Below, one piece after another: positions 1-9,133 of a stretch of 64,000 nucleotides of DNA; the first letter of the stretch is position 1, and each line of letters opens with the position of its first letter. The notes under the pieces are model-generated. The model saw nothing but the letters and a program-made list of their open reading frames with translations. It was not told the origin of the DNA and ran no database searches. The DNA comes from Paenibacillus_AA sp045062745 (lineage in GTDB: Bacteria; Bacillota; Bacilli; Paenibacillales; NBRC-103111): assembly GCF_045062745.1 (NCBI RefSeq), contig NZ_JBJGED010000002.1:358930-422929 (forward strand), given 5' to 3'. Position numbers and translations under genes: made by a program.

Positions 1-2
1 GC

Positions 3-476
3 ATCGAGACGATCGCCACCTCCCTCTACTCGTCTGCTCAACTAGAAGCGTATTACATTTGTACCCGCGAAGCGGAAGCCTCCGACAGTTGGCTGGATGC
101 CTACATGGAGATCGAACAATTCCGGCCGGAGCTGAGGCCGGCCTATGCGCAAATGATGGCCCGTATCGGCGGCGACAAGCGATTCCTTCAGCTCCGCCAT
201 CCGGAAAACCGTGAACCCGTGGCAGTCGGCACGGCGATCCTCCATGGCGAATGGGCGGGATTGATTAATATCGCCACCGCCGCCGCCTACCGCAGTCAAG
301 GGATCGGCTCCCAGATGGTGCGGTATCTTACGGATGCTTGCCGTCAGCAGGGGGTGAAACAGTTATACCTGCAAGTGCTCGCCACGAACGAAGTCGCGAA
401 GCGGTTATATCGCCGGGCCGGCTTCGAACGAGTGTACGGCTATCATTACCGCACGAAAACGCAGGAAGCCCCATAA
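3..476 (+). CDS. GNAT family N-acetyltransferase (5' end outside window)
   Basis: The frame is open to the left edge, so the true start lies outside the window; an internal ATG at 105 is probably not the start. The visible part carries the acetyl-CoA binding signature of GNAT enzymes: a beta-strand with NIATAAAYRSQGIGSQMV (the R/Q-x-x-G-x-G/A loop), followed by YLQVLATNEVAKRLYRRAGFE, the usual C-terminal Asn/Tyr segment. GNAT enzymes transfer an acetyl group from acetyl-CoA to an amine; the substrate cannot be read from sequence. It converges on the YdcF-like gene, with only 10 bases between the two stop codons and no visible terminator. Confidence 0.85.
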   Translation: METIATSLYSSAQLEAYYICTREAEASDSWLDAYMEIEQFRPELRPAYAQMMARIGGDKRFLQLRHPENREPVAVGTAILHGEWAGLINIATAAAYRSQGIGSQMVRYLTDACRQQGVKQLYLQVLATNEVAKRLYRRAGFERVYGYHYRTKTQEAP

Positions 477-486
477 TGCGGTTGCA

Positions 487-1158
487 TCATGAGGCTTTCC
501 CTGCGAGCGTATAGCGGAGCCGATCCAGCTCCCATTTCGTATAAGCGAGCGTCTCCCTCGCCTTATGGTACGGCATCCACAGCACTTGGGAGTCCGTCGC
601 CGACACTTTCGGATCGCTGAGCTCCAGGAAACGTGCGATGTCGTACGCCCTCGCGGCGTGATACTGATGCGTAATCAGGATCGAGCTCTTCCAGCCGTTC
701 TCGGCCATGATTCGCTTCGAGAACAGCACGTTCTCGTATGTGCTCGTAGCCTGCTTCTCCATAATAATGGCCTCGTCCGGCACGCCCTGGCGCACCAGAT
801 AGTTGCGCATGCCTTCCGCCTCCGTAATCGTCGACCCGTTGTGATCGAGCCCGCCGGTAACGATGAGACGATCGACTTGTCCGTTGCGGTAGAGCTTCAG
901 AGCCCGCTCTAACCGCTCCCGCAGCCCAGGGCTCGGTTCATTGTTCCAGACCGAGGCCCCGAGTACGATTCCGACGTCCACATGCTCCTGACCATCGGCG
1001 GAGGGGAACGAATGAATGCGATATTGGACGAACGCCGTCCAGAGCAATCCGAGCACGATGCAACCCAGGATCAACCGGAAGATTAGCCGCAGGCTCTTCC
1101 GTCCGCCTCGGCGGCTCGGAAAAGAAACCGGACCTTCCATCATAGAGCGTCTTCTCAT
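487..1158 (-). CDS. YdcF/SanA-like (DUF218) membrane-anchored protein
   Basis: About 223 residues. One N-terminal membrane segment (about residues 24-46) precedes a DUF218 domain with VGIVLGASVW, DRLIVTGG and ATSTYENVLFSK, motifs shared with YdcF, SanA and ElyC. Such proteins act at the cell envelope; members have been linked to vancomycin sensitivity and peptidoglycan or lipid-carrier metabolism in enterobacteria, but no activity can be assigned here. The start chosen is the ATG at 1158, which overlaps the stop of the DUF402 gene as ATGA and follows GGAGGAAGA. A longer in-frame start at 1257 would lie inside the upstream gene and is less likely. Confidence 0.85.
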   Translation of the reverse strand: MRRRSMMEGPVSFPSRRGGRKSLRLIFRLILGCIVLGLLWTAFVQYRIHSFPSADGQEHVDVGIVLGASVWNNEPSPGLRERLERALKLYRNGQVDRLIVTGGLDHNGSTITEAEGMRNYLVRQGVPDEAIIMEKQATSTYENVLFSKRIMAENGWKSSILITHQYHAARAYDIARFLELSDPKVSATDSQVLWMPYHKARETLAYTKWELDRLRYTLAGKAS

Positions 1159-1694
1159 TCTTCCTCCAGCCATCCCTGCAGATGCTTGTCCGCCATCAGC
1201 GCGAGATCGAAGGAGCCGTTGCGGCACTCCTCGAGCACGAGCTTGGCCGTAAACCATGCGTGCTTGTAGTCTTCCTCGCTCACAATGCCTTGCTGATAAG
1301 CCTCCTCGAGCTCTTCTTTGTCGAGCAGGAACACTTCCCCGGTGGGAAGCATGACGACGTCCAAGTACAAGTCATCATACCAAGGTACGCCCTGATCGGT
1401 AATGCCATGCTGCTTGCAAATATCGATGTACGATTGAACGAGCTCCGCCTTGTCGTTATATACGGAAGTGAGCACATAGCTGGCATGCTCGGGAAAGTGC
1501 TGCAGCCACTTGTAGCCGTTATCGACGATGCATATTGGGGACTGGTCGTAGGTCACATGCAAAGGGCCTTTCACCCGTATCATCTCCAGCAGGGCGATGT
1601 GTCCGCTGAAGCCGATAGAGTGCTTGGCGTACACGTGGAACCGGCGCTCCAGGATGCGCATCCAATCGGCACGGTCCGCGTATTTCCTTATCAC
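1155..1694 (-). CDS. DUF402 domain-containing protein
   Basis: 179 residues, GTG start preceded by AGGGGGA at 9 bases. The sequence has the DUF402 core: a basic N-terminal strand, CIVDNGYKWLQHFPEH, then YIDICKQHG, and the acidic hallmark WYDDLYLDVVMLPTGEVFLLDKEELEEA, read here in two parts (WYDDLYLDVV at about residue 105 and LLDKEELEEA about 17 residues later). Some DUF402 proteins are metal-dependent nucleoside di/triphosphate phosphatases (S. aureus Ntdp), using such Asp/Glu residues; whether this one is cannot be told. Coupled by a 4-base overlap to the YdcF-like gene downstream. Confidence 0.82.
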   Translation of the reverse strand: MIRKYADRADWMRILERRFHVYAKHSIGFSGHIALLEMIRVKGPLHVTYDQSPICIVDNGYKWLQHFPEHASYVLTSVYNDKAELVQSYIDICKQHGITDQGVPWYDDLYLDVVMLPTGEVFLLDKEELEEAYQQGIVSEEDYKHAWFTAKLVLEECRNGSFDLALMADKHLQGWLEEE

Positions 1695-1762
1695 TGGCGG
1701 ATCTCCCCCTCAAGCGTTTGCCGAGACAAACGTAATATAGCGAAACTTGATAAGCTCCCGCC

Positions 1763-2482
1763 TTACTGCTCCTTGACGGTGATCGACTTGATCTTCACTT
1801 CTTCCGTAGGATCGCTTAGCTCGCCGCGGGCGCCGGCCCTGACCGGGGTATCGGCAATTTTCTGTACGACGTCGAAGCCTTCGGACACCGTTCCGAAAAT
1901 CGTATACTTCGGCAAGCTGTTGAGCCCGCCGCATTCATCGTTCATACAGATGAAAAATTGGCTGCCTCCCGAGTTCGGTTGTCCGGTGTTGGCCATGGCG
2001 ACCGTCCCGGTCTTGTACTTAAACGGGGTTCCCGCGTACTCGTCCGGAATCGTATAGCCGGGGCCGCCGGTACCGTTCCCAGCCGGATCGCCCGTCTGGA
2101 CCATGAAGTTTTTGATAATCCGATGGAATTTTACGTTGTCGTAAAACCCTTCTTTAGATAAAAATACGAAGCTGTTCACCGTTTTCGGGGCGTTCTCCGC
2201 ATACAGCTGCACGCTGAACTTTCCCTTGGTCGTGTCGATCGTGGCCACATAGTTCTTCTTCGGATCGATCGACATCGCCGGCATTGACGTCCATTTCTTC
2301 GGGGTCGGCTGACCGGCGGTGGCCGCCGGAGTGCCGGCAGGAGTCTTCGCCGGAGTGCCGCCTTGGACGGTAGCGGGGGATGGGTTCGGCTTGCCAGCGT
2401 TTTTCTCGCCGCAGGCAGCCAGGACGAGTCCGGCCGCCGCCACGAGGGTCAAGAGTGAAAGTAGCTTCGATTTTCGCTTCAT
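1763..2482 (-). CDS. Cyclophilin-type peptidyl-prolyl isomerase lipoprotein
   Basis: 239 residues. A signal peptide ends in the lipobox LAAC (Cys24), so the protein is expected to be anchored to the outer face of the membrane. A Pro/Ala/Thr-rich linker (about residues 28-65) leads to a cyclophilin domain with FHRIIKNFMVQTGDP, GSQFFI and LPKYTIFGTVSEG, including the Phe-His-Arg, Gln and Phe residues that form the proline pocket. It would catalyse cis/trans isomerisation of proline bonds in exported proteins. It is encoded next to a class A PBP in the same direction, with 24 bases between them. Folding of secreted envelope proteins is the probable job, an inference from location. Confidence 0.93.
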   Translation of the reverse strand: MKRKSKLLSLLTLVAAAGLVLAACGEKNAGKPNPSPATVQGGTPAKTPAGTPAATAGQPTPKKWTSMPAMSIDPKKNYVATIDTTKGKFSVQLYAENAPKTVNSFVFLSKEGFYDNVKFHRIIKNFMVQTGDPAGNGTGGPGYTIPDEYAGTPFKYKTGTVAMANTGQPNSGGSQFFICMNDECGGLNSLPKYTIFGTVSEGFDVVQKIADTPVRAGARGELSDPTEEVKIKSITVKEQ

Positions 2483-2506
2483 TCATGCATCACCTGTTCC
2501 TTCTCC

Positions 2507-4963
2507 TTATAGTTTGGGTGTTGGAATGGGGAGCCCTCCGGAGGCCGGAGTCGAGCTCGGAGTTGCAGTCGGGCTTGGCGTCGGCGTCGGCTGCTTCGTC
2601 GGCGTCGGTGTCCCTCCCGCCGGCGGTGTCCCCGACGGCGTTGGCGTCGGCTTGCCGCTCGGCGTTGGCGTCGGTGTCGGCTTCGGCGTCCCGCTGCCTC
2701 CCGGCGTAGGGCTCGGTGTCGCTCCCGCGTTGTCCTCCTCGACCGTCACGGTCACGACATTGGAATTTCCGCTCTCCAGATTGCTGTCCTGGTTAAAGGC
2801 AACGACATAGTACTGGTAAGTCTCGCCTGGTTTAGGAAAGTCCTTGAACTCAGTAGTCGGCGAGAGGATCGGATCTCCGAAAGCCGCGTCCTTGGAGCCT
2901 TTCCGGAAGATCTTGTAAGCGATGTTGTCTCCCTTCACCGCCGTCCAGCTCAGCTTCACGGAATGCTCGCCCTTGTTGTATGTCGCTGCCAGATCGGTTA
3001 CCGCCGCAGGTCCTTCCGTCAAGTCCGGCACTCCGTTCGGCTTCTGGAACTGGGTAACCGGCTTGCCGGCCAATGCCTTGGACATGATCTCCTTGAACAA
3101 CGCGGCCGGTCTGCCGCTGCCACCGTTCACATAATGCTTGGCATCCGTCGTGTCGAAGCCCATCCAAATCGCCGCGGTCCATTCCGGCGTGTAACCGGCG
3201 AACCAGACGTCGCGGTAGTATTGCTCCAGCCCCTTCAGGTCCAGCTGGGTGGAGCCGGTCTTCCCGGCGACCGGACGGTTCATTTTGGCGCTTGCCCCCG
3301 TCCCTACATCCACCGCGTTTTTGAGCATCTGCGTCATGTAGTACGCCGTTTTTGGACTCACCGCTTGCACCGGCTTTTCCGCCTTGTATTTGTACTTCTC
3401 GTTCCCTTCATTGTCCACGACTTTGACGATTGAATGCGAGGCATTCAATTGGCCATTGTTGGCGAAGGCGGTATAGGCGTTTGCCAGCTGCAGCGGCGAA
3501 ACGCCGGTGGTCATCCCGCCCAAGGCGATCGCCAGATTGCGGTCCTTGGGATCGAACTTGATCCCGAACCGGGTTTCAGCGAAATTAATGGCCGTTGGGA
3601 CCTTTACCTCGTTTAACGTCCAAACCGCAGGCGCATTGGCCGATTTCTCGAGCGCCTTCATCATGCTGATCTTGCCCAAATACACATTATCCCAGTTGTT
3701 CGGACTATAGCCATTATAGTCCAATTTCTCATCGGTCAGCATGGTGTAGGGATTGAAGCCTTTCAACTCCATAGCCGGCGCGTAATCGATAATCGGCTTG
3801 AACGACGAGCCCGGCTGCCGAGGCTTGATCGCGCGGTTCCACGTCTTCGTCTTGTAGTCGCGTCCGCCGATCATCGCGACGATGCCGGCATCCTTGTTGT
3901 TCAGGATGACCATCCCGCTCTGCATGATTTGCTCCGGGCCGTCCTTCTGGAAGAAGTCCGGATTCGCATAGGCCGTCTCCGCCGCTTTTTGCGCCGTCGG
4001 CTCCAGCGTCGTGTAAATTTGATACCCGCCGCGCAGCAGCTCATCCTCGGTCAACCCGGTTTTTTCCACCGCTTCGCTCACCGCATAGTCCAGGAACGTG
4101 ACGAACTCCTTCTTGGTCGATGTACCCGGAGGCACCACATACACGTTGGCGTTTGCTTCATTTTTCTCCTGCTCGGTAATATAGCCCTGCTCGTACATGA
4201 GCTGCAATACGACAGCCCGCCGCTCCTTGGAACGCTCCGGGTTGTCGAGCGGGTTGTAGTGGCTCGGCGCCTTCGGTATCGCGGCCAGCGTAGCCATCTC
4301 CGCCAAGTTCAGCGTCTTCAGGTCCGACTTGCCAAAATACTTTTTGGCCGCCGCCTTCACGCCCCACGCCGAATTCCCGAAGTAAATCCGGTTCATGTAC
4401 ATCTCGAGAATTTGATCCTTAGTGAGATGATTCTCCAGCGCGATCGCGATCGACGCCTCGGTTGCCTTCCGGAACAGCGTCTTGTCCGCATTCAGGAACA
4501 TGTTCTTCGCCAATTGCTGCGTAATTGTGCTCCCGCCTTCAATGGCGCTGCGATGGATGATATCCTTCACCACCGCTCGTCCGATGGAGAAGAAATCGAT
4601 CCCGGAATGCTCCGAGAACCGTTTGTCCTCCGTCGCTACGAACGCTTGAGGCAGCTTCTCCGGCAATTCCGCCATCGTCACCAGCTCGCGGTTCTCGCGG
4701 GCCATCGTAGTCACTTCTTTATTATTCACATCGAAGAAGACGGCCGCTTCCGACATCTCCAATTTATCTTTGTTCAGTTGGAACTGCTTTTCCCCGCTCA
4801 GCAAAATAACCACATACCCGGCTGCCGCACAGACAGCCCCCAGCACGAGGGCGATCAACAGCCAGATCAGCCAGCGCTTCTTGTTCAGCTTCCGTTTTTT
4901 CTTGGCAGGCTTCGCGGCGGATCGAGTGGACTTTGCTCGTTCAGTTGACATCCGGATCGACAT
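2507..4963 (-). CDS. Class A penicillin-binding protein (PBP1A type) with FN3 domain and Pro/Thr tail
   Basis: 818 residues. A basic cytoplasmic head (1-30) and one membrane helix (about 31-54) precede a GT51 glycosyltransferase with the catalytic Glu112 in EDKRFSEHSGID and the STITQQLAKN motif. The transpeptidase follows, with SSFK (active Ser near 385), SAN, and KTG near 564. It polymerises and cross-links peptidoglycan. After it comes a fibronectin III domain (about 655-740, VKLSWTAV) and a Pro/Thr/Gly tail of about 75 residues, which is encoded by low-complexity DNA. The FN3 domain and tail are frequent in Paenibacillaceae PBPs and probably span or bind the wall. The start could also be the ATG four codons downstream; neither ribosome site is decisive. 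Confidence 0.95.
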   Translation of the reverse strand: MSIRMSTERAKSTRSAAKPAKKKRKLNKKRWLIWLLIALVLGAVCAAAGYVVILLSGEKQFQLNKDKLEMSEAAVFFDVNNKEVTTMARENRELVTMAELPEKLPQAFVATEDKRFSEHSGIDFFSIGRAVVKDIIHRSAIEGGSTITQQLAKNMFLNADKTLFRKATEASIAIALENHLTKDQILEMYMNRIYFGNSAWGVKAAAKKYFGKSDLKTLNLAEMATLAAIPKAPSHYNPLDNPERSKERRAVVLQLMYEQGYITEQEKNEANANVYVVPPGTSTKKEFVTFLDYAVSEAVEKTGLTEDELLRGGYQIYTTLEPTAQKAAETAYANPDFFQKDGPEQIMQSGMVILNNKDAGIVAMIGGRDYKTKTWNRAIKPRQPGSSFKPIIDYAPAMELKGFNPYTMLTDEKLDYNGYSPNNWDNVYLGKISMMKALEKSANAPAVWTLNEVKVPTAINFAETRFGIKFDPKDRNLAIALGGMTTGVSPLQLANAYTAFANNGQLNASHSIVKVVDNEGNEKYKYKAEKPVQAVSPKTAYYMTQMLKNAVDVGTGASAKMNRPVAGKTGSTQLDLKGLEQYYRDVWFAGYTPEWTAAIWMGFDTTDAKHYVNGGSGRPAALFKEIMSKALAGKPVTQFQKPNGVPDLTEGPAAVTDLAATYNKGEHSVKLSWTAVKGDNIAYKIFRKGSKDAAFGDPILSPTTEFKDFPKPGETYQYYVVAFNQDSNLESGNSNVVTVTVEEDNAGATPSPTPGGSGTPKPTPTPTPSGKPTPTPSGTPPAGGTPTPTKQPTPTPSPTATPSSTPASGGLPIPTPKL
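2560..2720 (-). repeat. Low-complexity Pro/Thr-coding repeat at PBP C-terminus
   Basis: Degenerate GGCGTCGG-like units on the plus strand encode the P-T-P-T-P-S-G-rich tail of the PBP. Units of 6-12 bases recur imperfectly. This is coding DNA, likely to vary in length between strains by slippage. Confidence 0.7.
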
Positions 4964-4989
4964 CCTTTCTCGTTTCCTTCTTAGAAGTA

Positions 4990-5018
4990 AAAGAACAACC
5001 CAGAAGTGCGGGTTGCTC
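4990..5018 (-). terminator. Rho-independent terminator of the mutS-hfq operon
   Basis: On the minus strand, GCAACCC and GGGTTGT form a 6-7 bp stem around an 8-base loop, followed by TCTTTTACTT. It lies after hfq and before the PBP gene. A second short hairpin (GGAAC/GTTCC, near 5065-5080) sits directly after hfq. Confidence 0.6.
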
Positions 5019-5093
5019 TGTACGCTATCCCTATTAACGTAGCTTGCAAGGAAAAAGTTTCAAAGGGAACCCGCGTTCCGCGTGACGATGCTC

Positions 5094-5330
5094 TTATTCC
5101 GACGCTTCCTGCGGCATAAGCGATACCGGACGTTGCGGGGTGAACGTGGAGATCGCATGCTTATACACCATCTGCTGACGGCCTTCGCTGTCGATGATGA
5201 TCGTAAAGTTATCGAACGCCTTAATATAACCGCGAATTTGGAACCCGTTGGTCAAATAGACGGTTACTGCGATGCTCTCTTTGCGCAATTGATTCAGAAA
5301 CGTGTCCTGGATATTGATCGTCTTGTTCAT
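5094..5330 (-). CDS. hfq: RNA-binding protein Hfq
   Basis: 78 residues, the usual length for Firmicute Hfq. Sm1 motif: QDTFLNQLRKESIAVTVYL, then TNGFQIRGYIKAFDNFTIII; Sm2 motif: MVYKHAISTF, with the Lys-His pair of the proximal RNA-binding face. Hfq forms a hexamer that binds small RNAs and poly(A)/U-rich mRNA. Lies 52 bases after miaA, the order conserved across Bacillales, and is last in the operon that begins with the amidoligase gene. Followed by terminator-like hairpins. The C-terminal tail (SLMPQEASE) is short, as in other Gram-positive Hfqs. Confidence 0.97.
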   Translation of the reverse strand: MNKTINIQDTFLNQLRKESIAVTVYLTNGFQIRGYIKAFDNFTIIIDSEGRQQMVYKHAISTFTPQRPVSLMPQEASE

Positions 5331-5382
5331 AATGGATCCCCCTAATTGGCTGAATAGGATTGTTATCGCAAGATAGCGTCGC

Positions 5383-6372
5383 TTACGAATTATATTCTCT
5401 AAGGAATCGAAACTTTCCTGTTATTATATCATTAATTCCATGCAATTGCTCGGAAAAATTTGAACCTTCTTCTAGTTCCACCCAATGAATCTCTTTCATC
5501 CGCCGAAACCAGCTAAGCTGCCGCTTGGCGAATCGACGCGTATCCCGCTTCAGCAGCGCCACCGCTTCCTCCAAGGAACACTCGCCCTCCAGGTAGGCGG
5601 CGATCTCCTTGTAGCCCAGCCCCTGCATGGAAATCAGCCCTCTTCCGTAGCCATCGGCCAGCAGACCGCGCACCTCGGCTACCAGCCCCGCATCCATCAT
5701 CGCATCAATACGCCGCTCAATACGGTTATATAAAAGATCGCGGTCCATTGTCAACCCGATCAAGCACGTTTCGTACGGCGATACCTTCGTCTGCCTCGCC
5801 AGATGCTCGGACATCGGGATGCCGGTTATATGCCGAATCTCCAAAGCGCGGATCGTTCGGCGGCGGTCATTCGAGTGAATCCGGGCGGCCGATGCGGGAT
5901 CCGTCTCCTTGAGCAGATCGTGCAGCGCCTCCTCGCCATGGGCATCGGCGAATGCGTTCATCCGCTCGCGGAACGCCTCGTCCGAGCCGCCCTCGCTGAA
6001 TTGGAAGTCGTAGCACACCGACTCGATGTAGAGCCCGGTTCCCCCTACGATGAAAGGAAGCTTCCCTCTGGCGTGGATATCGGTGATCAGGGCGCGCACC
6101 CTTTCCTGAAAATCAGCAACCGAGAAAGGATCGTCAGGCTCCAAAATGTCAATCATATGGTGCGGGACGCGCTTTCGCTCCGCCTCAGTCGCTTTGGCCG
6201 TCCCAATATCCATCCGGCGGTACACCTGCATCGAATCGCCGGAAATAATCTCGCAATGGAACCGTTCGGCGATCGCGAGGCTGAGATTCGTCTTGCCTAC
6301 CGCCGTCGGACCGAGCAGGACGAGCAGTTCAGGGCGTGAAGAACGTTCGGGCCGTTCAGGCATATAGGTCAA
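5383..6372 (-). CDS. miaA: tRNA dimethylallyltransferase MiaA
   Basis: 329 residues from a TTG start. P-loop GPTAVGKT, then DSMQVYRRMDIGTAK, VPHHMIDI and PFIVGGTGLYI, the standard MiaA motifs, with the C-terminal YKEIAAYL and DTRRFAKRQLSWFRR segments that contact tRNA. It transfers a dimethylallyl group to N6 of A37 in tRNAs reading UNN codons. The TTG start overlaps the stop of the upstream methyltransferase gene as TTGA and has CGGAG ten bases before it. The ATG three codons further in has no ribosome site at proper distance. Followed closely by hfq. Confidence 0.96.
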   Translation of the reverse strand: MTYMPERPERSSRPELLVLLGPTAVGKTNLSLAIAERFHCEIISGDSMQVYRRMDIGTAKATEAERKRVPHHMIDILEPDDPFSVADFQERVRALITDIHARGKLPFIVGGTGLYIESVCYDFQFSEGGSDEAFRERMNAFADAHGEEALHDLLKETDPASAARIHSNDRRRTIRALEIRHITGIPMSEHLARQTKVSPYETCLIGLTMDRDLLYNRIERRIDAMMDAGLVAEVRGLLADGYGRGLISMQGLGYKEIAAYLEGECSLEEAVALLKRDTRRFAKRQLSWFRRMKEIHWVELEEGSNFSEQLHGINDIITGKFRFLREYNS

Positions 6373-7169
6373 AGCATGATCACTCCGTAAGCAATTTTAG
6401 TCCCAGGCCGGAATTGCCGCTCGAAACCGAGCCGCTTGAATTCGTCGCCGTCGCGGTGCTCCTTCAGCACGACGCGCTTGCGCGCCACACGCATCGCCTG
6501 GCGGACCGCCGACTCCGACAACGGCTCGTGGTTCGCCAGCTGGCGCAGCGGCTGGATGCCGCTCGACTCCTCGATCGGGTGTCGGAACATCGGGTCGAAG
6601 TAGACGATGTCGACGCTGCGATCGGGCATTCGTTCGAGCACGCGCTCGTGATTGTCGCACTGCAGCTCGATGCGGCGCATCGCCTCATTGAACGGCTCGA
6701 GATGCGTCTCGTAGCGGGACAAGCCGACACGGACGAGCATATAAAGCGCCGGAGCGCTCTCGACCGCGATGACGCGTCCCTTCGGGCCGGCGACGAACGA
6801 GAAAACGATCGAATCGGAGGCCAGCCCGGCCGTACAGTCAAGGACGACATCGCCTTCGGACACACCGCTGACCTCCACCATTGTGTCGCCCTCCTCCTGC
6901 AAGAGCCGCTTGACGCGAACGAACGACATGCTCGGGTGGAAGAACATCGGATTTGGAGCCGGCTCGGACGGGTCCCCATCCAGATTCGTATACAGCTTCA
7001 GCTCGTCGTCCGCCTGGAGCATGAGCTCGCTCGCTCCATACGTCCGCGCGAGCTTGCGGATGGACATGCCCGCCCGCGGCACCCAGCGCCAGCCCATCTC
7101 CTGCGCCATGCGCATGGAGGCTTCTACCGTGGCGGGCATCGGGGTGTGGGAGGTCGATACCAGCAGCAC
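6369..7169 (-). CDS. Class I SAM-dependent methyltransferase, RsmJ-like
   Basis: 266 residues, GTG start overlapping the mutL stop. The SAM-binding motif I is VVLDCTAGLASDSIVFS, with acidic VIAVESAP after it, and motif IV is DIVYFDPMFRHP. The TAGL and DPMF signatures are those of the RsmJ (YhiQ) family, which methylates N2 of a guanosine in helix 44 of 16S rRNA in Gammaproteobacteria. The target in Firmicutes is not known to me, so RNA methylation is inference. Residues 1-70 form an N-terminal extension (MRMAQEMGWRWVPR) typical of the Paenibacillus versions. It sits between mutL and miaA and overlaps both, so expression is probably coupled. Confidence 0.85.
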   Translation of the reverse strand: MLLVSTSHTPMPATVEASMRMAQEMGWRWVPRAGMSIRKLARTYGASELMLQADDELKLYTNLDGDPSEPAPNPMFFHPSMSFVRVKRLLQEEGDTMVEVSGVSEGDVVLDCTAGLASDSIVFSFVAGPKGRVIAVESAPALYMLVRVGLSRYETHLEPFNEAMRRIELQCDNHERVLERMPDRSVDIVYFDPMFRHPIEESSGIQPLRQLANHEPLSESAVRQAMRVARKRVVLKEHRDGDEFKRLGFERQFRPGTKIAYGVIML

Positions 7170-9133
7170 TACATCACCCGCTTAAACATTTTTTCCAGTT
7201 CATATGTAGAGAAGCTGACGACGATCGGCCGGCCGTGCGGGCACGTATACGGATTGCGGCAAGCCGCGAGCCGGTCGAGCAGCGCCTCGCTTTCCTGTGT
7301 CGACAAGCTTTGGTTCGCTTTGATCGACGCCTTGCAGGAGCATAGGATGGCCGCTTTCTCTCTTAGTTTGGACAAATTTACCGATTTTCTTTCAGCGAGC
7401 ACCCATTCGGCCATTTCTTCGATCAATAGCTTCTCTTCGTTCTTCGGGAACCAATGAGGAAGCGCCCGCACGAGGAAAGCATTGCCGCCGAACGGTTCCA
7501 TGAACACCCCGACCTGTTCGAACAGCGGCAGCTTGCCCGCGATCGCTTCCGCCTCGGCCGAGGTGAATTCCAGCGTAATCGGCAGGAGCAACTCTTGGCT
7601 CGCTTCGGCAGGTTGCCCGAACTTGTCGTAATAATATTCGTAATGAATCCGCTCATGTGCGGCATGCTGGTCCACGAGGTACAAGCCTCGCTCGTTCTGG
7701 GCGACCAGGTAGGTCCCGTGGAGCTGGCCGATCGGCTCGAGCTTCGGGAAAGCCGGGACGCTCGGCGCCGCTTCGGGAGCCGGGTCCGGCAGCATACTGG
7801 CGATCCGGTCATAGGACATGGCCTGGGAACCGGCAGGGGGTCGACGCTCGGTTGAACCGCCCGATCCCGTATAAGCTGAGGATGTCGATGAAGCAGGCTG
7901 AGGCTTGCTACCCGACACGCCAGGCTCAATCGATCGGGTGTAGCTCTGAGAAGTCTCCGCCGGAGCGGTTGCCGCGATTGGTGGCGTTGGTGCCGGGGCG
8001 GCAGAAGCCCTGGAAACCGGCTTCGCGAACTCAGGCGGAAAGCCTGCAGAAGCTGCATTCGGGCGGTACAGCTCCATCTGCTCCTGTACGACCTGTTCCT
8101 TGATCACACCCGAGGACACCGGCTTGGCGCCCTGCGGAATCAGCACCTGCTGCTCCAACATCTTCCTTACGCACGCCTCGACGAATTGGACGAGTTCGCC
8201 CTCTTTGCTGAACCGTACCTCCAGCTTGGACGGATGCACGTTCACGTCGACGAGCTCCGGGTCCATCTCGATGCACAGCACGGCTAGCGGATACCGGTTG
8301 ACCGGCAGGAACGTATGATACGCGTTCATAATCGCATGCGACAACGCATAATTGCGGATGAATCTCCCGTTAAGGAACAGGCTGATCGCCTGCCGGTTCG
8401 CCCGGGTCAGCTCCGGCTTGGACACGAAGCCCTGCAGCGTGTAGTCCGGGTGTTCGCCCTGGACGGCCAGCATCGCCTTGGCCGTAGCCGTACCGTACAC
8501 GGCCGCAATCACTTGCAGCCGGTCGCCGGCCCCCAGTGTGCGCAGCAGCTCGTTGCCGTTGTGCTTCAGACTGAAGGCGATGTCCGGGTGGCCCATGGAG
8601 ATCCGGTACATGGCGTCGGAGATGTGCCCGAGCTCGGTCTGGATCGTCTTCATGTACTTTAACCGCGCCGGAGTATTATAAAACAAGTCCTTGACGGAAA
8701 ATGTAGTTCCCTTAGAGGCGGCGGTCTCCTCGAAAGCCAGCACCGAGCCGCCTTCGATGACGAGCTTGCGGCCGAGCCCGGACGTCTCGTGCGACGTCGT
8801 GCACTCGACCTTGGCTACGGCCGCAATGCTGGGAAGCGCCTCGCCCCGGAAGCCGAGCGTCCGGATCTGGAACAGATCCTTGCCGCCGGCGATTTTGCTC
8901 GTCGCGTGACGGCTGAAGGCGAGCTCGCAATCGTCTGGCTGCATGCCGGAGCCGTTGTCCTGTACGCGGATCAGCTCCAGGCCGCCCTCCTCGATGACGA
9001 CGTCGATGCGGCTCGCACCGGCGTCGATCGCGTTCTCGACGAGCTCCTTCACGACGGAGGCGGGCCGTTCCACCACTTCGCCCGCGGCGATCTGGTTCGC
9101 GACATGGTCGTCCAGCACTCGGATGATGCCCAT
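7169..9133 (-). CDS. mutL: DNA mismatch repair protein MutL
   Basis: 654 residues. The N-terminal GHKL ATPase is intact: IAAGEVVERPASVVKELVEN, DNGSGM, TLGFRGEALPSI, and KGTTFSVKDLFYNTPARLKY. A Pro/Ser-rich linker runs from about 355 to 450. The C-terminal dimerisation domain has the endonuclease motif DQHAAHERIHYE (DQHA-x2-E-x4-E, near residue 487), plus ACKASIKANQSL and CPHGRP. This marks it as a nicking MutL, as expected in organisms without MutH. The ATG shares one base with the stop of the S41 protease gene, and its own stop overlaps the methyltransferase start. Confidence 0.97.
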   Translation of the reverse strand: MGIIRVLDDHVANQIAAGEVVERPASVVKELVENAIDAGASRIDVVIEEGGLELIRVQDNGSGMQPDDCELAFSRHATSKIAGGKDLFQIRTLGFRGEALPSIAAVAKVECTTSHETSGLGRKLVIEGGSVLAFEETAASKGTTFSVKDLFYNTPARLKYMKTIQTELGHISDAMYRISMGHPDIAFSLKHNGNELLRTLGAGDRLQVIAAVYGTATAKAMLAVQGEHPDYTLQGFVSKPELTRANRQAISLFLNGRFIRNYALSHAIMNAYHTFLPVNRYPLAVLCIEMDPELVDVNVHPSKLEVRFSKEGELVQFVEACVRKMLEQQVLIPQGAKPVSSGVIKEQVVQEQMELYRPNAASAGFPPEFAKPVSRASAAPAPTPPIAATAPAETSQSYTRSIEPGVSGSKPQPASSTSSAYTGSGGSTERRPPAGSQAMSYDRIASMLPDPAPEAAPSVPAFPKLEPIGQLHGTYLVAQNERGLYLVDQHAAHERIHYEYYYDKFGQPAEASQELLLPITLEFTSAEAEAIAGKLPLFEQVGVFMEPFGGNAFLVRALPHWFPKNEEKLLIEEMAEWVLAERKSVNLSKLREKAAILCSCKASIKANQSLSTQESEALLDRLAACRNPYTCPHGRPIVVSFSTYELEKMFKRVM

